A DNA stretch of 64,000 bases from Cercis canadensis (lineage: Eukaryota > Streptophyta > Magnoliopsida > Fabales > Fabaceae): contig QAOA01008187.1 in assembly GCA_003255065.1 (NCBI GenBank), positions 87,029 to 151,028 on the forward strand, given 5' to 3'. The translations under genes and the position numbers were made by a program. Of the stretch, positions 48,195 through 60,704 are shown piece by piece. Numbering within the stretch: the stretch's first letter is position 1; every line of letters begins with the position of its first letter. Under the pieces are notes generated by a model. It worked only from the letters and a program-made list of their open reading frames with translations. It was not told where the DNA came from and ran no database searches.

Positions 48195-49009
48195 TAATCG
48201 AGAAACGTAAACTTTCAATGCCATTACCAAAGGCACCAGCCATTAGAGCTGCCATTATCAAAGGCACCAGCCATTAGAGCCACCATTACAATTCTCAGAA
48301 ATTGACAATTGTAAGAAAGCAAAGCAACCGAAAACAAAAAATTAGCTTGATGATCGATGGACCCAAATTAAGGGAAAAATGTTAGCAATGTTTCAACATT
48401 TCTTATACCCCAGACGAGAATTGATTATAGATCGTTCAAATGTTAATTAAGCAAAAAGATGGTATAAATGTTCAATAATAATTATAGCATAGTTTGGTGC
48501 AAAGTGATTAGATAAAGTTGGAGGGAGCAACGTACTAATAAATTGAAGCCAGTGGCAGAGGCAAACGATGTGATGTAATTTGGTCTACGTGCCTTTATAT
48601 TTCAGTAATCGATGTACGTTTTCGTTGTAAATACGGTCCACACGATCAGAGGGAGACCAACTTTTAATAATCTCAAATTTGAATGGTTTTAACATAAGAG
48701 TATTAATAATTGGTAGTGTAGAAGTATTTAATTTTGACAGTTAAAAAATAAATGACCAAGATTAATGTTTCCACATCACCACTCATATAATATTGCTATG
48801 TCAGATAAATATCATATGTTTTTAGTATGTGAGTAAAGTCTCGCAAATTTATATTAAAAAAATTTCTATTTCGACATCCATAATTGCTGATGCACATTTA
48901 TTTATTTAAAAAATATTATATGGATATAATTATCATCATCTAATAAGACAAGATTTAGGTATATTAAATAGTACATAATCTTACTTCATACATATTAATT
49001 ATTTTCCTA
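48195..49009. other. Intergenic, nothing recognised
   Basis: AT-rich sequence between the CACTA element and the LINE. A 30-base unit (GCCATTAGAGC-GCCATTATCAAAGGCACCA type) is repeated just after the CACTA end (about 48219-48290). No gene is seen. Confidence 0.5.
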
Positions 49010-50193
49010 GTGTGGAGCCGCCGCCTCTCTTAGGTCTTTGCCCTAGCGTGGAGTAGTTTCTTCAAGGCCAGTTACTTGCTACGGTGGTGCACTGTGCTTC
49101 TTCTTTTCTCTTTGATCTCTCCAAAGGAGCTTCGACTGTCAGGTTTTTTCTAGCAGAATGGCGACATCTGGTTCGCGAGAGGATGGAGATGAGGAAGTCC
49201 TTGTTGTGGACGAGGAGGACATAGTTGAAAGCTTAGATTTTTGTGAACGGAGTCTTATAGGGAAAGTGATCACTGACAAGCCTGTTAACACGGTGATTAT
49301 GCAGTCAGTGCTTAACAAGATTTGGGGTAATCCTAAAGGGTTTAGAGTGGTGAAATTAGGAGAGAAACTGTACCAGTTCTACTTCAATGACGAAGTTGCA
49401 CTGTTGAAGATTGTTTGCAACACTCCGTGAATATACAAGAATAGTTTCCTCAGCCTTACGAGATGGGAGGAAGGCATAGTTCCATGTCAACTTTTGTTCA
49501 CAAATATCCTAATTTGGGTGCAATTCTGGGGCATACCAAGCCAGTACATCAATATTGGCATGGGCAAGAAAGTGGGGGAGAGGATAGGTAACATTGAGGA
49601 AGTGGGGTTGTACCAGATGATGCGGTACGGGGATATGGTGATGAAGGCAAGAGTTATTATCGATGTTGGGAAACCTTTAATGAGAGGTATTCGAATGGGA
49701 CAGAAGGAAGGGGTACTTTTTAGGTGGTTTTCAAGTATGAAAAAATACCACAATTCTGTTATTACTGTGAGGTGCTGGGCCATGATGATAAAAACTATAG
49801 TCATGCCTTGGAGGACGAGCTTAAGAACCAATTGAAGGAAACCAATAGGGGTGCATGGATGAGGGCTGAACAGCAAGCTAGGAAGCTTGAGACTCATAAG
49901 GAAAATAGTAATCAGAATAGGGGTGGAGGTGTTTCTGAAAGAGCAGGAAGGGAAGAGACCTACGCCTTAACTTATGGTCTAGGGGACATGACCAACAGCA
50001 AAGAGAAACCAACAACAAAAACATCATACCAGCTGTTAATCAAAACATGCCACCTACCAAGGCAATTGTTCCCATCCCAAAACAAAACGATACTTTACAG
50101 GAGCTAAGAGAGGGGAACGTTAGTGTGGTGGAAAATTCAAATAAAAAAGAAACCTATACAGTTAAGGATGACAAACTTGAAGGTTGCAGGATC
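49010..50193 (+). mobile_element. LINE (L1-type), 5' UTR and ORF1 part
   Basis: This is a plus-strand L1-like element with a GC-richer 5' leader (GGAGCCGCCGCCTCTC, about 49014). The ORF1 start is at 49158, MATSGSREDGDEEVLVVDEE. The DUF4283-like RNA-binding region follows: SLIGKVITDKPVN, then a stop at 49428, then ILIWVQFWGIPSQY and GMGKKVGERIGNIEEV in the next frame. In a third frame (49724-50107) comes the zinc knuckle KIPQFCYYCEVLGHDDKNY, which lacks its last cysteine (tyrosine instead), then a basic tail. So ORF1 has one stop and at least two frame changes. The element is interrupted at about 50194 by a nest of other elements and resumes near 59000. Confidence 0.8.
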
Positions 50194-50408
50194 TATTCCT
50201 AGAAAGGGGTGAATAGGAATATTTAGATTTTATTGCAAAAACAATTTTGATATAGATAAATTCAAATAACAAATTTGTTTAAGAACTAGTTCTTTGACAA
50301 ATACCAGATTTGAATACAAAAGATAACTTAATTAACCATTAACAGTATAGCATAAAATAATCCAAACAATGAAAGATAAAGACAGAGAAGATCCACAAGA
50401 GTTTTTAA

Positions 50409-51182
50409 TGAGAATCAGCTTGCTACACGCCCTAACCCTAGGAGTGTTCATGATCCCTTGCTTGGAGTTGGAGGCCCGATGACTAGAAACAGAGCTAAGC
50501 AAGTGAAAGAGGCATTGTTAAGTTTAGTCCAAGAGGTGCAAACCAAGGAGAGAGCAGCTGGGCCAAGTTCAGAGTTGAGATAGATCACTTATCTGTCTCT
50601 TGTAGAAGGTGCACATGGGCTAGCTTGGAGCCCAAGTTTGGAGCTTGATTTGGAGGAAACTTGAAGATCAAGTTTGGGCATTAACTCATGGATTAATGAG
50701 CCCAATTTGCATAGTTTAGAGATGCATCATAGGCCTTATCTTGTTAGGACCGAAAACTATGTTTAATTTAATTAGTTTTTATTTTTGGGCCTTTTGTTTA
50801 GGGGCCAAAATGTTTAATTAGTTAAATTTTTTTTTTATTTTATGTTTTGGGCCTTTATGTCTATAGGCCAAAACATGTATTAGGGTTTTGTTGACATTCC
50901 TAAGGATTCGTTTTAAGCTTGTAGCCTCCTACCCGAATTCCTATATAAAGGATTCGTTTAGGTCTTGGCAAGATAGTTTTGAGATTAATATTATTTAATT
51001 TCTGAATTATTGAGTTTCTCTGGATTGAGAGCTTCCTTGTTGTTCTTGGGCAAAGAACCAAACTTGAACTTACCAAAGATCCTTCCTTGTTAAGGGTTCA
51101 CCCTATTGAGATAACTAAGGTCATCCGACAGTTTGGTATTTAGGCACTCCGTTCCAATACTTCGGGTGACAAGAACGCATCA
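50409..51182 (+). repeat. 5' LTR of CRM-like element A
   Basis: A 774-bp LTR matching 57395-58168, followed directly by the tRNA-Met primer site. A CTATATAAAGG TATA box lies near 50940. Confidence 0.88.
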
Positions 51183-51715
51183 TTTGGTATCAGAGTTTTG
51201 GCTCCTTGGAGTTTCAATCGGTATTCCTAAAACCCCCTATTCTATTTTTTTATTTTATTTTATCTATCTGTTTATTGAGTCAATCGACTTCTACCTCTTT
51301 CTATTGAGTCAGTTGCCCTTCTTTTTTATTTTTCGTGTCAATTTCATTCTAAACGTTTTCTTGTTGTGTCCTTTAAATTTTCTTGTCACAGTATTCTTTA
51401 GTGTTTTTCCTTCCATCAATTACTGAGTTGTTTCCTTTGTTTTGTGTTTAAGAGGCAAGCCTAGGTTTGTAAAATTCTTGTGCGGCAATTAGGGTTTTGC
51501 ATAGTCCAAGTCATAATTGTTAAGTAGAGTCCTAGTATTTTTCAAACTCAAAAAAAAAAAAAAAGAAGTTATTTTCGGATCAAGTAAAAAAAAAAAAAAG
51601 GAAACAAAAGATCCAACTGCGACAAAAAAAAAAAAGCAAGAATTGAAAGGAACAATCAAAATTTGCAAATTGGGATAGAGGCCAAAATCAAAAGGGCTTG
51701 TGGACTTGTTTAACC

Positions 51716-52296
51716 CTCAGTTGCACCGGGATGTGCAAAATGCTGGCGTCCCCGTTTCGGAAACGGGGACGAAATGCGTCCCAGACGCCGGAAACGCCGA
51801 AAAAACTCCAAAAAATGAGTTTTTTGAATTTTAACGTTTCGAAACGGGTAGTTTCGCCAAAAAAATCAAACAAAACGAAATAGAAACGCCAACGAAATGA
51901 CCGGTCATTGAATACGACGCCGTATCATGCGAGGAAGGCAGCTAAACGTCCCAAAACGACGCCGTATGAAGCTGTGCCCCAATTTTCACCTTCAACCCGA
52001 GTTCAATTCAGATTTTTGGGCATTTGGACACCATTTTCAACCATTTTCACTTGCTGAATCTAAGATGGAAGTTGCAATTATTGGTGATGGTGGTGATAGA
52101 AATGAAAAAATTAATAGTGTTATGATTTGAATTTTGATTGTTCATTTGTATTTTGGGGTAATACTTAATATTTGTTAGTTGTTAGTTGTTATTTATTGAC
52201 TAAGGATTTATGTTGATATTTTTTAATGCTTGAGAATTTTAAAATTGTTCATTATAAGGATTTTTAGTTGATATTTGCTAAGGATTTGATACATAC

Positions 52297-52333
<37 letters not shown>

Positions 52334-52434
52334 CATATATGACGTGGTGTCCCCTTACCCACATTTTTGAAAAATCACTGTCCCCGCGTTTCGTCCCCAT
52401 CCCCGTACTCGTCCCCGTCCCCTGTAACATAGGT
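51716..52434. mobile_element. hAT-type non-autonomous DNA element
   Basis: A 719-bp element flanked by an identical 8-bp duplication GTTTAACC (51708-51715 and 52435-52442), as hAT elements make. The ends are imperfect inverted repeats: CTCAGTTGCACCGGGA on the left, and CTATGTTACAGGGGAC on the right when reverse-complemented. Inside, near each end, are strings of CGTCCCCG / CGGGGACG with CGTTTCGAAACG palindromes. This makes it far more CpG-rich than its surroundings. A TA-rich microsatellite lies at about 52293-52340. It has no transposase coding. It sits in the leader of CRM-like element A, between the primer site and gag. Confidence 0.85.
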
Positions 52435-55400
52435 TTAACCTAAAGACTCTTAAATCAAAACTTTATTGAGTCGTAATTCATTTTAAAGGACTATTTGAAG
52501 TCACTTACTTGAAAAGGCCATAACTTTCAGCTCTGTTAGAGTTACGGAACCCGTGACTCGGCGTTTCGAAGCTCGATCAAAGGCCTATGACGGGGAAACC
52601 AAGATTTACCTGCTTGAGTCCATTTTCGGGACAAAAATCCTTCAAAAACTCTGTTTCGGGCTGTTTTTTGTAATCTGCTCATTTTTTAAAATTTTTTTGC
52701 TGTTTTCTTGATTTCTTTGTGCTTTTCTTGTCCAAACTGAAACCCTTGTTTATTGTTTTATTCTAGTCTTGTCCTTTTTGATCCATCACCTTTTCTTCTT
52801 CATAAGTTCTTGGCAGGTTCTTGTTTAAGGGCTTCTAAGGGAATTTGAGTGGCAAAAGGCAAGAGTGGTGAGAGCATTATCGGGAAAAAGCCAATTGAGT
52901 GTAAACACGAGTGAAACACATGAGGTGAGTTTTTGCAACATGGATCAGGAAGAATCATTCACCAAAGGTCATATGGATACATATATGAAAGCCATTCAAG
53001 ACCAAATTGCAAGATTACAAATGGGAACCGAGGAGAGATTAGAGAGGCTAGAGACCCTAGTTTCCCCGATACAGAAACCTAAAACATCTATATCCCTTCA
53101 GTATTCTGAGGAGGAGGACGCAGACTATTCTGAGGGTGAAACTGAAACTAGAAGAGAGAGGAGGGCAGCCCCTCGTTGTGATAATAACCTGGGAAGTATA
53201 AAAATGAGAATTCCTACCTTTCAAGGTAAAAGTGATCCCAAACTTTACCTAGAATGGGAGAGGAAGGTGGAACATGTTTTTGAATATCATGAATACTCTG
53301 AGGAAAAGAAAGTGAAGCTGGCAGTAGTTGAATTCACTAATTATGCTAGTATTTGGTGGGATTAGCTAGAGGCGTAGAGATGGTGAGAGACCTATTCGGT
53401 CATGGGCTGATATGAGAGCCGTGATGAGAAAACGATTTGTACCTAAACATTACTATAGAGATTGTTTCAGAAAATTGCAAGATTTGAAACAGGGATCTAT
53501 GAGTGTGGCTGAGTACAACAGTGAGATGGAGATAGCCGTGATGAGGGCTAATATTGACGAGAACCATGAGGCAACCATGACACGATTTATTAGTGGCTTA
53601 AGGCAAAAGATTGCTGAAGTGGTAGAAATGAGTCATTATGAAGAGATGGAGGACTTGGTGCATAAAGCCGAGCATGTAGAGAGGCAGTTGAAGGCTAGAG
53701 CAGCTACTACATTCGGTTTGGCTTCCAAAACTTCAAACAAGAAACCAAATTGGAAGGATACTCTTAAAATAGCTTCAAAGCTTAGGGAAGAAACGAAACA
53801 AGGCCTACGGGTTCTATTCCTATTCCTCAAGGTAAAGCTGAATATAACTCTTCTTCTAAGTCACGTGACATCAAGTGCTACAGGTGTCAAGGGTGAGGGT
53901 ATATATCTTTTGAATGTCCAAATAGAAGGAAAGTTGTTCTGCTTGCTATTGGAGAGTATGATAGTGAGGAGGAACCTATTGTCACACCCAGTTGTGAAGA
54001 CATGCCACTCTTGGAAGATGCTAGTGACATGGAAGGTATTGATGACTCTCTTCCAGATCAATATTTGATGGTGTCTCGGCATGTGCTCAACATGCAACCG
54101 AGGGAAGATGACATCGAAGAGCACCGAGAGCATATCTTTCAAAATTGATGCTTGGTGAGAAACAAGGTATGTAGCATTATTATTAACAGTGGATCTTGTA
54201 CTAATGTTGCTAGTACCTTGGCAGTAGAGAAGTTGGTTTTACCTACTATTTCACACCCCACGCCTTATAGGCTAAGGTGGTTGAATGATAGAGGAGATTT
54301 ATGGGTGAACAAGCAAGTTCAGATTGCATTTGCTTTTAGCACTTTTAAAGATGAAATGTTGTGTGATGTGGTGCCCATGCATGCTTGTCACATCTTGTTG
54401 GGGCAACCATGGCAGTTTGATAGGCGAGTGAAGTATGACGGATGCAACAATACTTACACTGTCTACAAAAATAACAAGGCTACTTTGTTGAAACCATTAA
54501 AACCTGCTCTTGCATATGCGGATCAAGCAAAGATTACAAAAGAATGTAAAGAGAGAGAAGAGAAAGCAGTAAAAGAAAAAGAGGTTGAGAGAGAAAGAGA
54601 AAAAAGTAAGGTAAAAAATAGTGAGAGAAGACAAAAAGTGAGTGCTTTTGCATAAAAAAGTGAGGTAAAGAGTGTTCTGTTGTCTAGGCCAAACCTTCTT
54701 GTACTTATGTACAAGGATGTTTATTTTTCTAACTCTCTTAACCCTTCTTTGCCAAGTGTGGTTGTTTCTTTGATGCAGGAATTTGCTGATATTTTCCCTG
54801 AAGAGATACCACATGGTTTGCCTCCCTTGAGGGGTATAGAGAACCAGATTGACTTTGTTCCCGGATCGACTATCCCTAATAAACCAGCCTACCGAGCTAA
54901 TCCTGACAATACAAAGGAAATTCAAAGGCAAGTGGATGAGCTAGTACAAAATGTATTCGTGAAGGAAAGTCTAAGCCCATGTTCAGTTCCAGTTATCTTG
55001 GTGCCAAAGAAAGACGAGACATGGTGTATGTGTGTGGATTGCTGAGCCATCAACCAAATCACAGTTAAGTATAGACATCCTATCCCTAGGTTAGATGACA
55101 TGCTTGATGAGTTGTATGGTTCGAGTATCTTTTCTAAAATAGATTTGAAGAATGGATACTACCAAATTCGCATGAAAGAAGGAGATGAGTGGAAATTCTA
55201 CCTTTAAAACAAAATATGGTTTGTATTAGTGGTTAGTTATGCCTTTCGGTTTAACTAATGCACCTAGCATTTTCATGAGATTAATGAACCATGTTTTGCG
55301 TGCCTTTATTGGGAAATTTGTGGTGATTTGTTTTGATGATATTCTAGTTTATAGCAAAACCCTAGATGATCATGTGTTACATTTGCATGTTGTCTTTATT

Positions 55401-57394
55401 ACTTTGAGAGAACATAAATTGTATGCTAATTTCAAAAAGTGTGTATTTTGTTCCGATTCTGTTATATTTCCTGGGTTTGTTGTAAGTTCTAAGGGTATTA
55501 GCAAGGATGAGGAGAAGGTTAAGGCAATCCGAGATTGGCCTACACCTAAGAATGCGAATGAGGTAAGATCTTTCCATGGCTTAGCTAGCTTTTATAGGTG
55601 GTTTGTAAAGAATTTCAGCACCATAGCCGCACCCCTAAATGAACTAGTTAAGAAAAATGTGAGCTTTAAGTGGGGCGAAGAATAAGAGAGGGCATTTACC
55701 ACTTTAAAGGAAACTTTAACTAGTACTCCTCTTTTATATTTGCCTAACTTTGACAGAGCTTTTGAGATTGAATGTGATCCTTCAAGTATTGGAATAGGGG
55801 CTGTTTTGATGCAGGATTCCAAGCCTATTGCATATTTCAGTGAGAAGCTTAATGGGGCAGCATTAAATTATCCCACTTATGACAAAGAGCTTTATGCTCT
55901 AGTGAGGACTCTCCAAACGTGGCAGCACTATCTATGGCCTTGAAAATTCATCATTCATTCGGATCATGAGAGCTTGAAGTATCTGAAATCCTAAGGTAAG
56001 TTAAATAAGAGACATGCCAAATGGTTAGAGTTCATTGAGATGTTCCCCTATGCTATTAAATATAAAGCTAGGAAGGAGAATGTCGTTGCTGATGCCTTGT
56101 CTAGAAGGTATACTTTAATTACTTCTTTGCATGCTAAGCTATTAGGTTTTGAGCTTATTAAAGACTTGTATGAATCTGATTCTGATTTCGGTCAGCTATG
56201 GATTGCTTGTGGTAAGTATGCTAGTGGTGATTATTATAGGCATGATGGGTACTTGTTTAAGAAAGATAAATTATGTGTGCCTGCATGTCCTATATGTGAT
56301 TTTCTTGTTAGAGAGACACATGGTGGTGGCCTAATGGGACACTTTAGTGTTAAAAAGACTTTGGACATTTTGCATGAACACTTTTATTGGCCTCACATGA
56401 AGCATGTCGTGATTTCTGTTTGTGAAAAGTGTATTACTTGTAAACAGGTCAAGTCTAAAGTTATGCCACATGGACTTTATACACCATTGCCTATACCTAG
56501 TCAGCCTTGGGTTGATATTTCTATGGATTTTGTGCTAGGGCTGCCGAGATCACCAAGTGGAAAAGATAGTATCTTTGTGGTTGTTGATAGGTTTAGCAAG
56601 ATGGCTCACTTTATTGCTTGTGCTAAAACTAATGATGCAACACACATTGCTGACTTGTTCTTTAATGAAATAGTGCACTTACATGGTTTACCTAGGACAA
56701 TAGTGAGTGATAGAGACGTGAAGTTCCTAAGTCACTTTTGGCGTAACCCTATGGGGTTGAAGGACTAAGCTTTTGTTTTCTACAGTTGTACATCCTCAAA
56801 TGGATGGGCCAACTGAGGTTGTTAATAGAACACTTGCTACTATATTGCGTGCTGTTATGCAAAAGAATCTTAAGCGTTGGGAACAATCTTTGCCGCATGT
56901 TAAGTTTGTTTATAATCGCACTGTACACTCTACTACTTCTTATTCCCCTTTTGAGATTGTTTATGGATTTAATCCTTTAACTCCCTTGGATATTTTACCT
57001 TTGCCTACTAATGAGTTTGCTAATCTTGATGGTAAGCACAAGGCAGATTTTGTTAGAGACTTGCATTCCAAGGTTCGGGCTAATATTGAGAAGAAGAATG
57101 AGCAGTATGCTAGGCAAGCCAACATGGGCCGAACTAAGGTTATATTCGAACCAGGTATTGGGTTTGGGAACACCTTAGGAAGGGACAGTTTCCTACCCAA
57201 CGGAAATCAAAGTTGCACCCTCGAGGAGATGGGCCGTTTGAGGTCCTTGAGCGGATTAATGACAATGCCTACAAAATTAATCTTCCTGGTGAGTATGGTG
57301 ATGTTAGTGCTACTTTTAATGTTGCTGACTTAACTTTGTTTGATGTAGGTGATGATTCAGATTCGAGGACAAATCCTTCTGAGGAGGGAGGGAA

Positions 57395-58168
57395 TGATGC
57401 AAATCAGCTTGCTACATGCCCTAACTCTAGGAGTGTTCATGATCCCTTGCTTGGAGTTGGAGGCTCGATGACTAGAAGCAGAGCTAAGTGAGTGAAAGAG
57501 GCGCTGTTGAGCCTCGTCCAAGAGGTGCAAACCAAGGAGAGAGCAGCTGGGCCAAGTTCAGTGTTGAGATAGATCATTTATCTGTCTCTTGTAAAAGGTG
57601 CACATGGGCCAGCTTGGAGCCTAAGTTTAGAGCTTGATTTGGAGGAAACTTGAAGATCAAGTTTGGGTATTAACTCAGGGATTAATGAGCCCAATTTACA
57701 TAGTCTAGAAATGCATCATGGGCCTTATCTTGTTAGGACCGAAAACTATGTTTAATTTAATTAGTTTTTATTTTTGGGCCTTTTGTTTATGGGCCAAAAC
57801 ATTTAATTAATTTAAATTCATTTTTTTATGTTTTGGGCCTTTATGTCTATGGGCCAAGACGAGTATTAGGGTTTTGTTAACATTCCTAAGGATTCGTTTT
57901 AAGCTTGTAGCCTCCTAGCCGAATTCCTATATAAAGGATTCATTTAGGTCTTGGCAAGACAGTTTTGAGATTAATATTATTTAGTTTCTGAATTATTGAG
58001 TTTCTTTGGATTGAGAGCTTCCCTGTTGTTCTTAGGCAAAGAACCAAACCTGAACTTACCAAAGATCCTTCCTTGTTAAGGGTTCACCCTATTGAGATAA
58101 CCAAAGTCATCCCACAGTTTGGTATCCAGGCACTCCGTTCGAATCCTTTGGGTGACGAGAACGCATCA
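57395..58168 (+). repeat. 3' LTR of CRM-like element A
   Basis: A 774-bp LTR that begins TGATGCAAATCAGC right after the polypurine tract. The first 97 bases also encode the end of the polyprotein tail (SMTRSRAK, up to 57491). Confidence 0.88.
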
Positions 58169-58999
58169 ATTTTTATAGTGGTTCAACTTAAAAATGCCTA
58201 CATCCACTTCTCCCATATCTGGGGTTCCACTATTCTTCAAGTTTATTTTTCCAAGCTTCTCAACCATGGTTTTTGTTTTTCAAGCTAACCATGAACTCTT
58301 TCTCTTTAACTCACTAGAGATCACTCTCATGGATTTCTCCTATAGAAACCCAGATACAAAACTCAAGTGTTTGAGTTCAGCCCCAAAGAAGAAGCTCTCT
58401 TACATAGTAGAAATGATACAATGAAGTTCTTGCTACATGAAGAGGTAACCGAGAGGAAGAAGAAGAGTAGAACTCTTGAGAATGGCTGCCTTTTCTCTCT
58501 AAAATATTTTCTTCTTACTTCTCTTCATGCATACCAAAGCCTTGGAAGTTCCTTTGATTTATTTCCTTTCTTGTGCACGTGAAGGACTATGAAAGAGGCA
58601 AAGAAGAGCCCACCTACTAGCTGGCACAAAGTCCATCATGTAAGAAGACTTTTGTCATTTTGCTCCAAAAAGCTTTACTTTGTGTAAGAAAAAATAGATA
58701 AACTTTCCCTTGAAACAAAGACTTTACATCAGTCACATCAAGAAGGAAATTTCCAATCTCAACTAACACAAATTCCTAGAGAGACTAGAAAAGGATAATT
58801 TCAACTGGAGTCCTCAACAAGTTTGTCCACATCAGCAAAAATAGAGACTCATTATCCAAAGGCAAGAACTAGTTCTTAAGAACAAATAGAGCTAGTTCTT
58901 TAAGGCTTATTTTCAAACCTGTTCTATATAAGAACTTAGAGAAAAGCAATGCTGGTTAGTATTGATAATACATTTTGTTATCATCAAAACAGGACTAGA

Positions 59000-60608
59000 G
59001 ACTTGTGAAGCTAACAAAGCTTTCGAAATTACTTTCTGAATTTAGGAAGGACAATTTAGGGGAAAACGCTGAGGAAGCTGGAAGGAAAGAGGTTGGAAAA
59101 ATTAACAAAAAAGTGAAGAACATGGGGATCTAATACAAGCACAAGGCCATTACCTACTCAGACTAGTAACTAACGAGATCTCTTCGAACTTGGAAGAGAA
59201 TGGCTAGGTTCACTAGATCTCAGGGTAACCTTCATTCATCCAAATCTTGACAAAAAAGGAAGATCCTAGATGAAGATATGACCATAGCAGAGATGGAAAG
59301 GGAAGCTAGAGTGCATGAGAAAACAAGGGGGAGGGAAGTGCAAGCAATTATGTATTAACTGTGGCGGTTGCTCAGCAACCCCACCGATCCCAGTGAATGT
59401 TTTATTCTAGAATGCCCAAGGGCTTGGGAACCCTAATGCCATTTGTGCTCTTAGCCTGATTAAAAGGCAAAAAGCTTCCAAGTTGGTGTTTATTTGTGAA
59501 ACAAGGTTAACTATAGGTGAGGTGGATGAAATGAAGTCTAGAGTAGGTTACAGTAATGGCATGGGTGTTAGTTGTGAAGGACGGAGAGGTGGTTTGTTGT
59601 TGTTATGGGATGCCGACCTAACGGTGTCCATTTTTTCTTTCTATAAATATTACATTGATGCGAAGGTGGAGGAAAATGAAAGCAATCCTTGGCGATTTAC
59701 AGGATTTCATGGAGAGCCAGTGAGTCACTTGTGCTAACATGGTATGTCAATGCTGAAAAATCTAAATAATATGGAAGGTATGGCTTGGTTGGTTGCTAGG
59801 AATTTTAATGAAATTCTTATTGCAGATGAACAGTGTAGTGTGAATTCTAGATCGGAAAATCATATGAGAGATTTTAGGGAAGCAACTTCCGAGATTTGGG
59901 CTACGAGGGGAGTAAATTCACTTGGAATAACGGAAGAGAAAATGAGGCAAATGTTCATGTCCATCTAGATAGAGCATTGACCAATAAGGAGTGGCTAACT
60001 CAATTTCCATATTTTCAGGTAACAACCTGTTCTATTGGTTATTCTGATCATTTACCAATTCTTTTATGTTTTTCGAATATTCCTGTGTTCTCGAAACTCC
60101 CAATTAGAAAAGAGGTTTCATTTGGAGCAAATGTGGGTGGGTCATGCAGATTGTGAAGATTTGATTCGATCTAGCTATAGACATAGGGGAATGAGTAATG
60201 ATCTAAATTTTTGTTCCAAAAAATTATCTGAGACAGGCACCCATCTGTCTAGCTAGAATACGATCAGTTTTGGGCATGTAGGGAAAAAAATTTCTAGAAT
60301 ACAAAACCAGCTCACTCATGCTAGAGGTAGTGGCGCTAGTGCTGAAAATTTAAAGAGAATAAAAGATCTTGAGAGACAACTAAATGGAGTGTTGGAGAGG
60401 GAGGAGATAATGTGGAAGCAGAGATCTAGGGTCCAATGGTTAAGGGTAGGGGACCGAAATACCAAAATTTCCATGCTACAACATCCATGCAAAAAAGGAA
60501 AAATAGAATTAATAAAATCCTTGACTCACAAGGCCAGTAGTAAACTAGACTAGAGAAAATGGGAGAAGTGGCCGCTGACTATTTTCAGAAATTATTTACC
60601 TCTTCACT
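59000..60608 (+). mobile_element. LINE (L1-type), ORF1 tail and ORF2 endonuclease part
   Basis: This continues the LINE begun at 49010. The ORF1 tail is seen as EEAGRKEVGKINKKVKN and RTWKRMARF (59070-59215). ORF2 starts near 59390 with NAQGLGNPNAICALSLIKRQ, where the usual W before NAQG is a stop. The apurinic endonuclease domain follows in pieces: ICETRLTIGEV (59490), GRRGGLLLLWD, WRFTGFHGEP (59690), AWLVARNFNEI (59780, usual GDFN aspartate replaced), KFTWNNGREN (59915), VHVHLDRALTNKEW and YSDHLPILL (60040). Then comes RSRVQWLRVGDRNTKI (60424), just before the reverse transcriptase would begin. The copy stops near 60608, so reverse transcriptase and RNase H are missing. It has several stops and frame changes. 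Confidence 0.8.
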
Positions 60609-60609
60609 T

Positions 60610-60703
60610 CAGAAATTGTAAATTAACAGAAAATTATAAATTGGCATGAAATTGTAATTTGACGGGAAATTGTAAATTGGTAGAAAATTATAAACTGGCA
60701 GGA
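60610..60703. repeat. 18-bp minisatellite, five units
   Basis: Imperfect tandem units of the form AGAAAATTRTAAATTGGC (consensus, about 18 bp) repeat five times directly at the broken end of the LINE. The last unit runs into a CACTA-like terminus. Confidence 0.85.
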
Positions 60704-60704
60704 A

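Larger units (their letters stand above)
50409..58168 (+). mobile_element. CRM-like Ty3/gypsy element A, fossil
   Basis: A plus-strand relative of element B. Its LTRs are 50409-51182 and 57395-58168 (774 bp each, ends TGATG/TGAGA ... GCATCA). The primer site TGGTATCAGAG is at 51185-51195 (initiator tRNA-Met type) and the polypurine tract GAGGAGGGAGGGAA at 57381-57394. Parts in order: gag (52865-53830), protease with SGSCTNVAS (about 54190), reverse transcriptase with [10 protein letters not shown] and FDDILVYSK (54880-55690), RNase H (55740-55990), and integrase with its zinc-binding region, catalytic core (56280-56900) and tail. The tail coding overlaps the polypurine tract and runs into the 3' LTR, a known CRM trait. 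It is broken in roughly ten places. LTRs differ by about 7% by my rough count, so it is older than B. TTTTTA lies near both ends (50402-50407, 58170-58175) as a possible target repeat. It contains a hAT-type element. Confidence 0.88.
50194..58991. mobile_element. Unclassified LTR-like repeat D, host of CRM-like element A
   Basis: Two non-coding pieces, 50194-50401 and about 58170-58991, join naturally across the gypsy element: GATCCACAAGAG on the left, TTTTTATAGTGGTTC on the right. On the minus strand the right edge begins TGTTTTGATGATAAC, like an LTR, and the left edge could end in CTGCA. I found no convincing target duplication, so both borders are uncertain by tens of bases. It sits inside the LINE. 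Confidence 0.45.

Noticed and set aside
56961-57491. A chromodomain at the integrase end of CRM-like element A
   Set aside because: No chromodomain pattern is visible. The tail instead runs into the LTR with a TRSRAK motif.
50404-58173. A canonical 5-bp target duplication around CRM-like element A
   Set aside because: The bases directly outside the TG...CA ends do not match. Only TTTTTA one or two bases further out is shared, so I list it as possible only.
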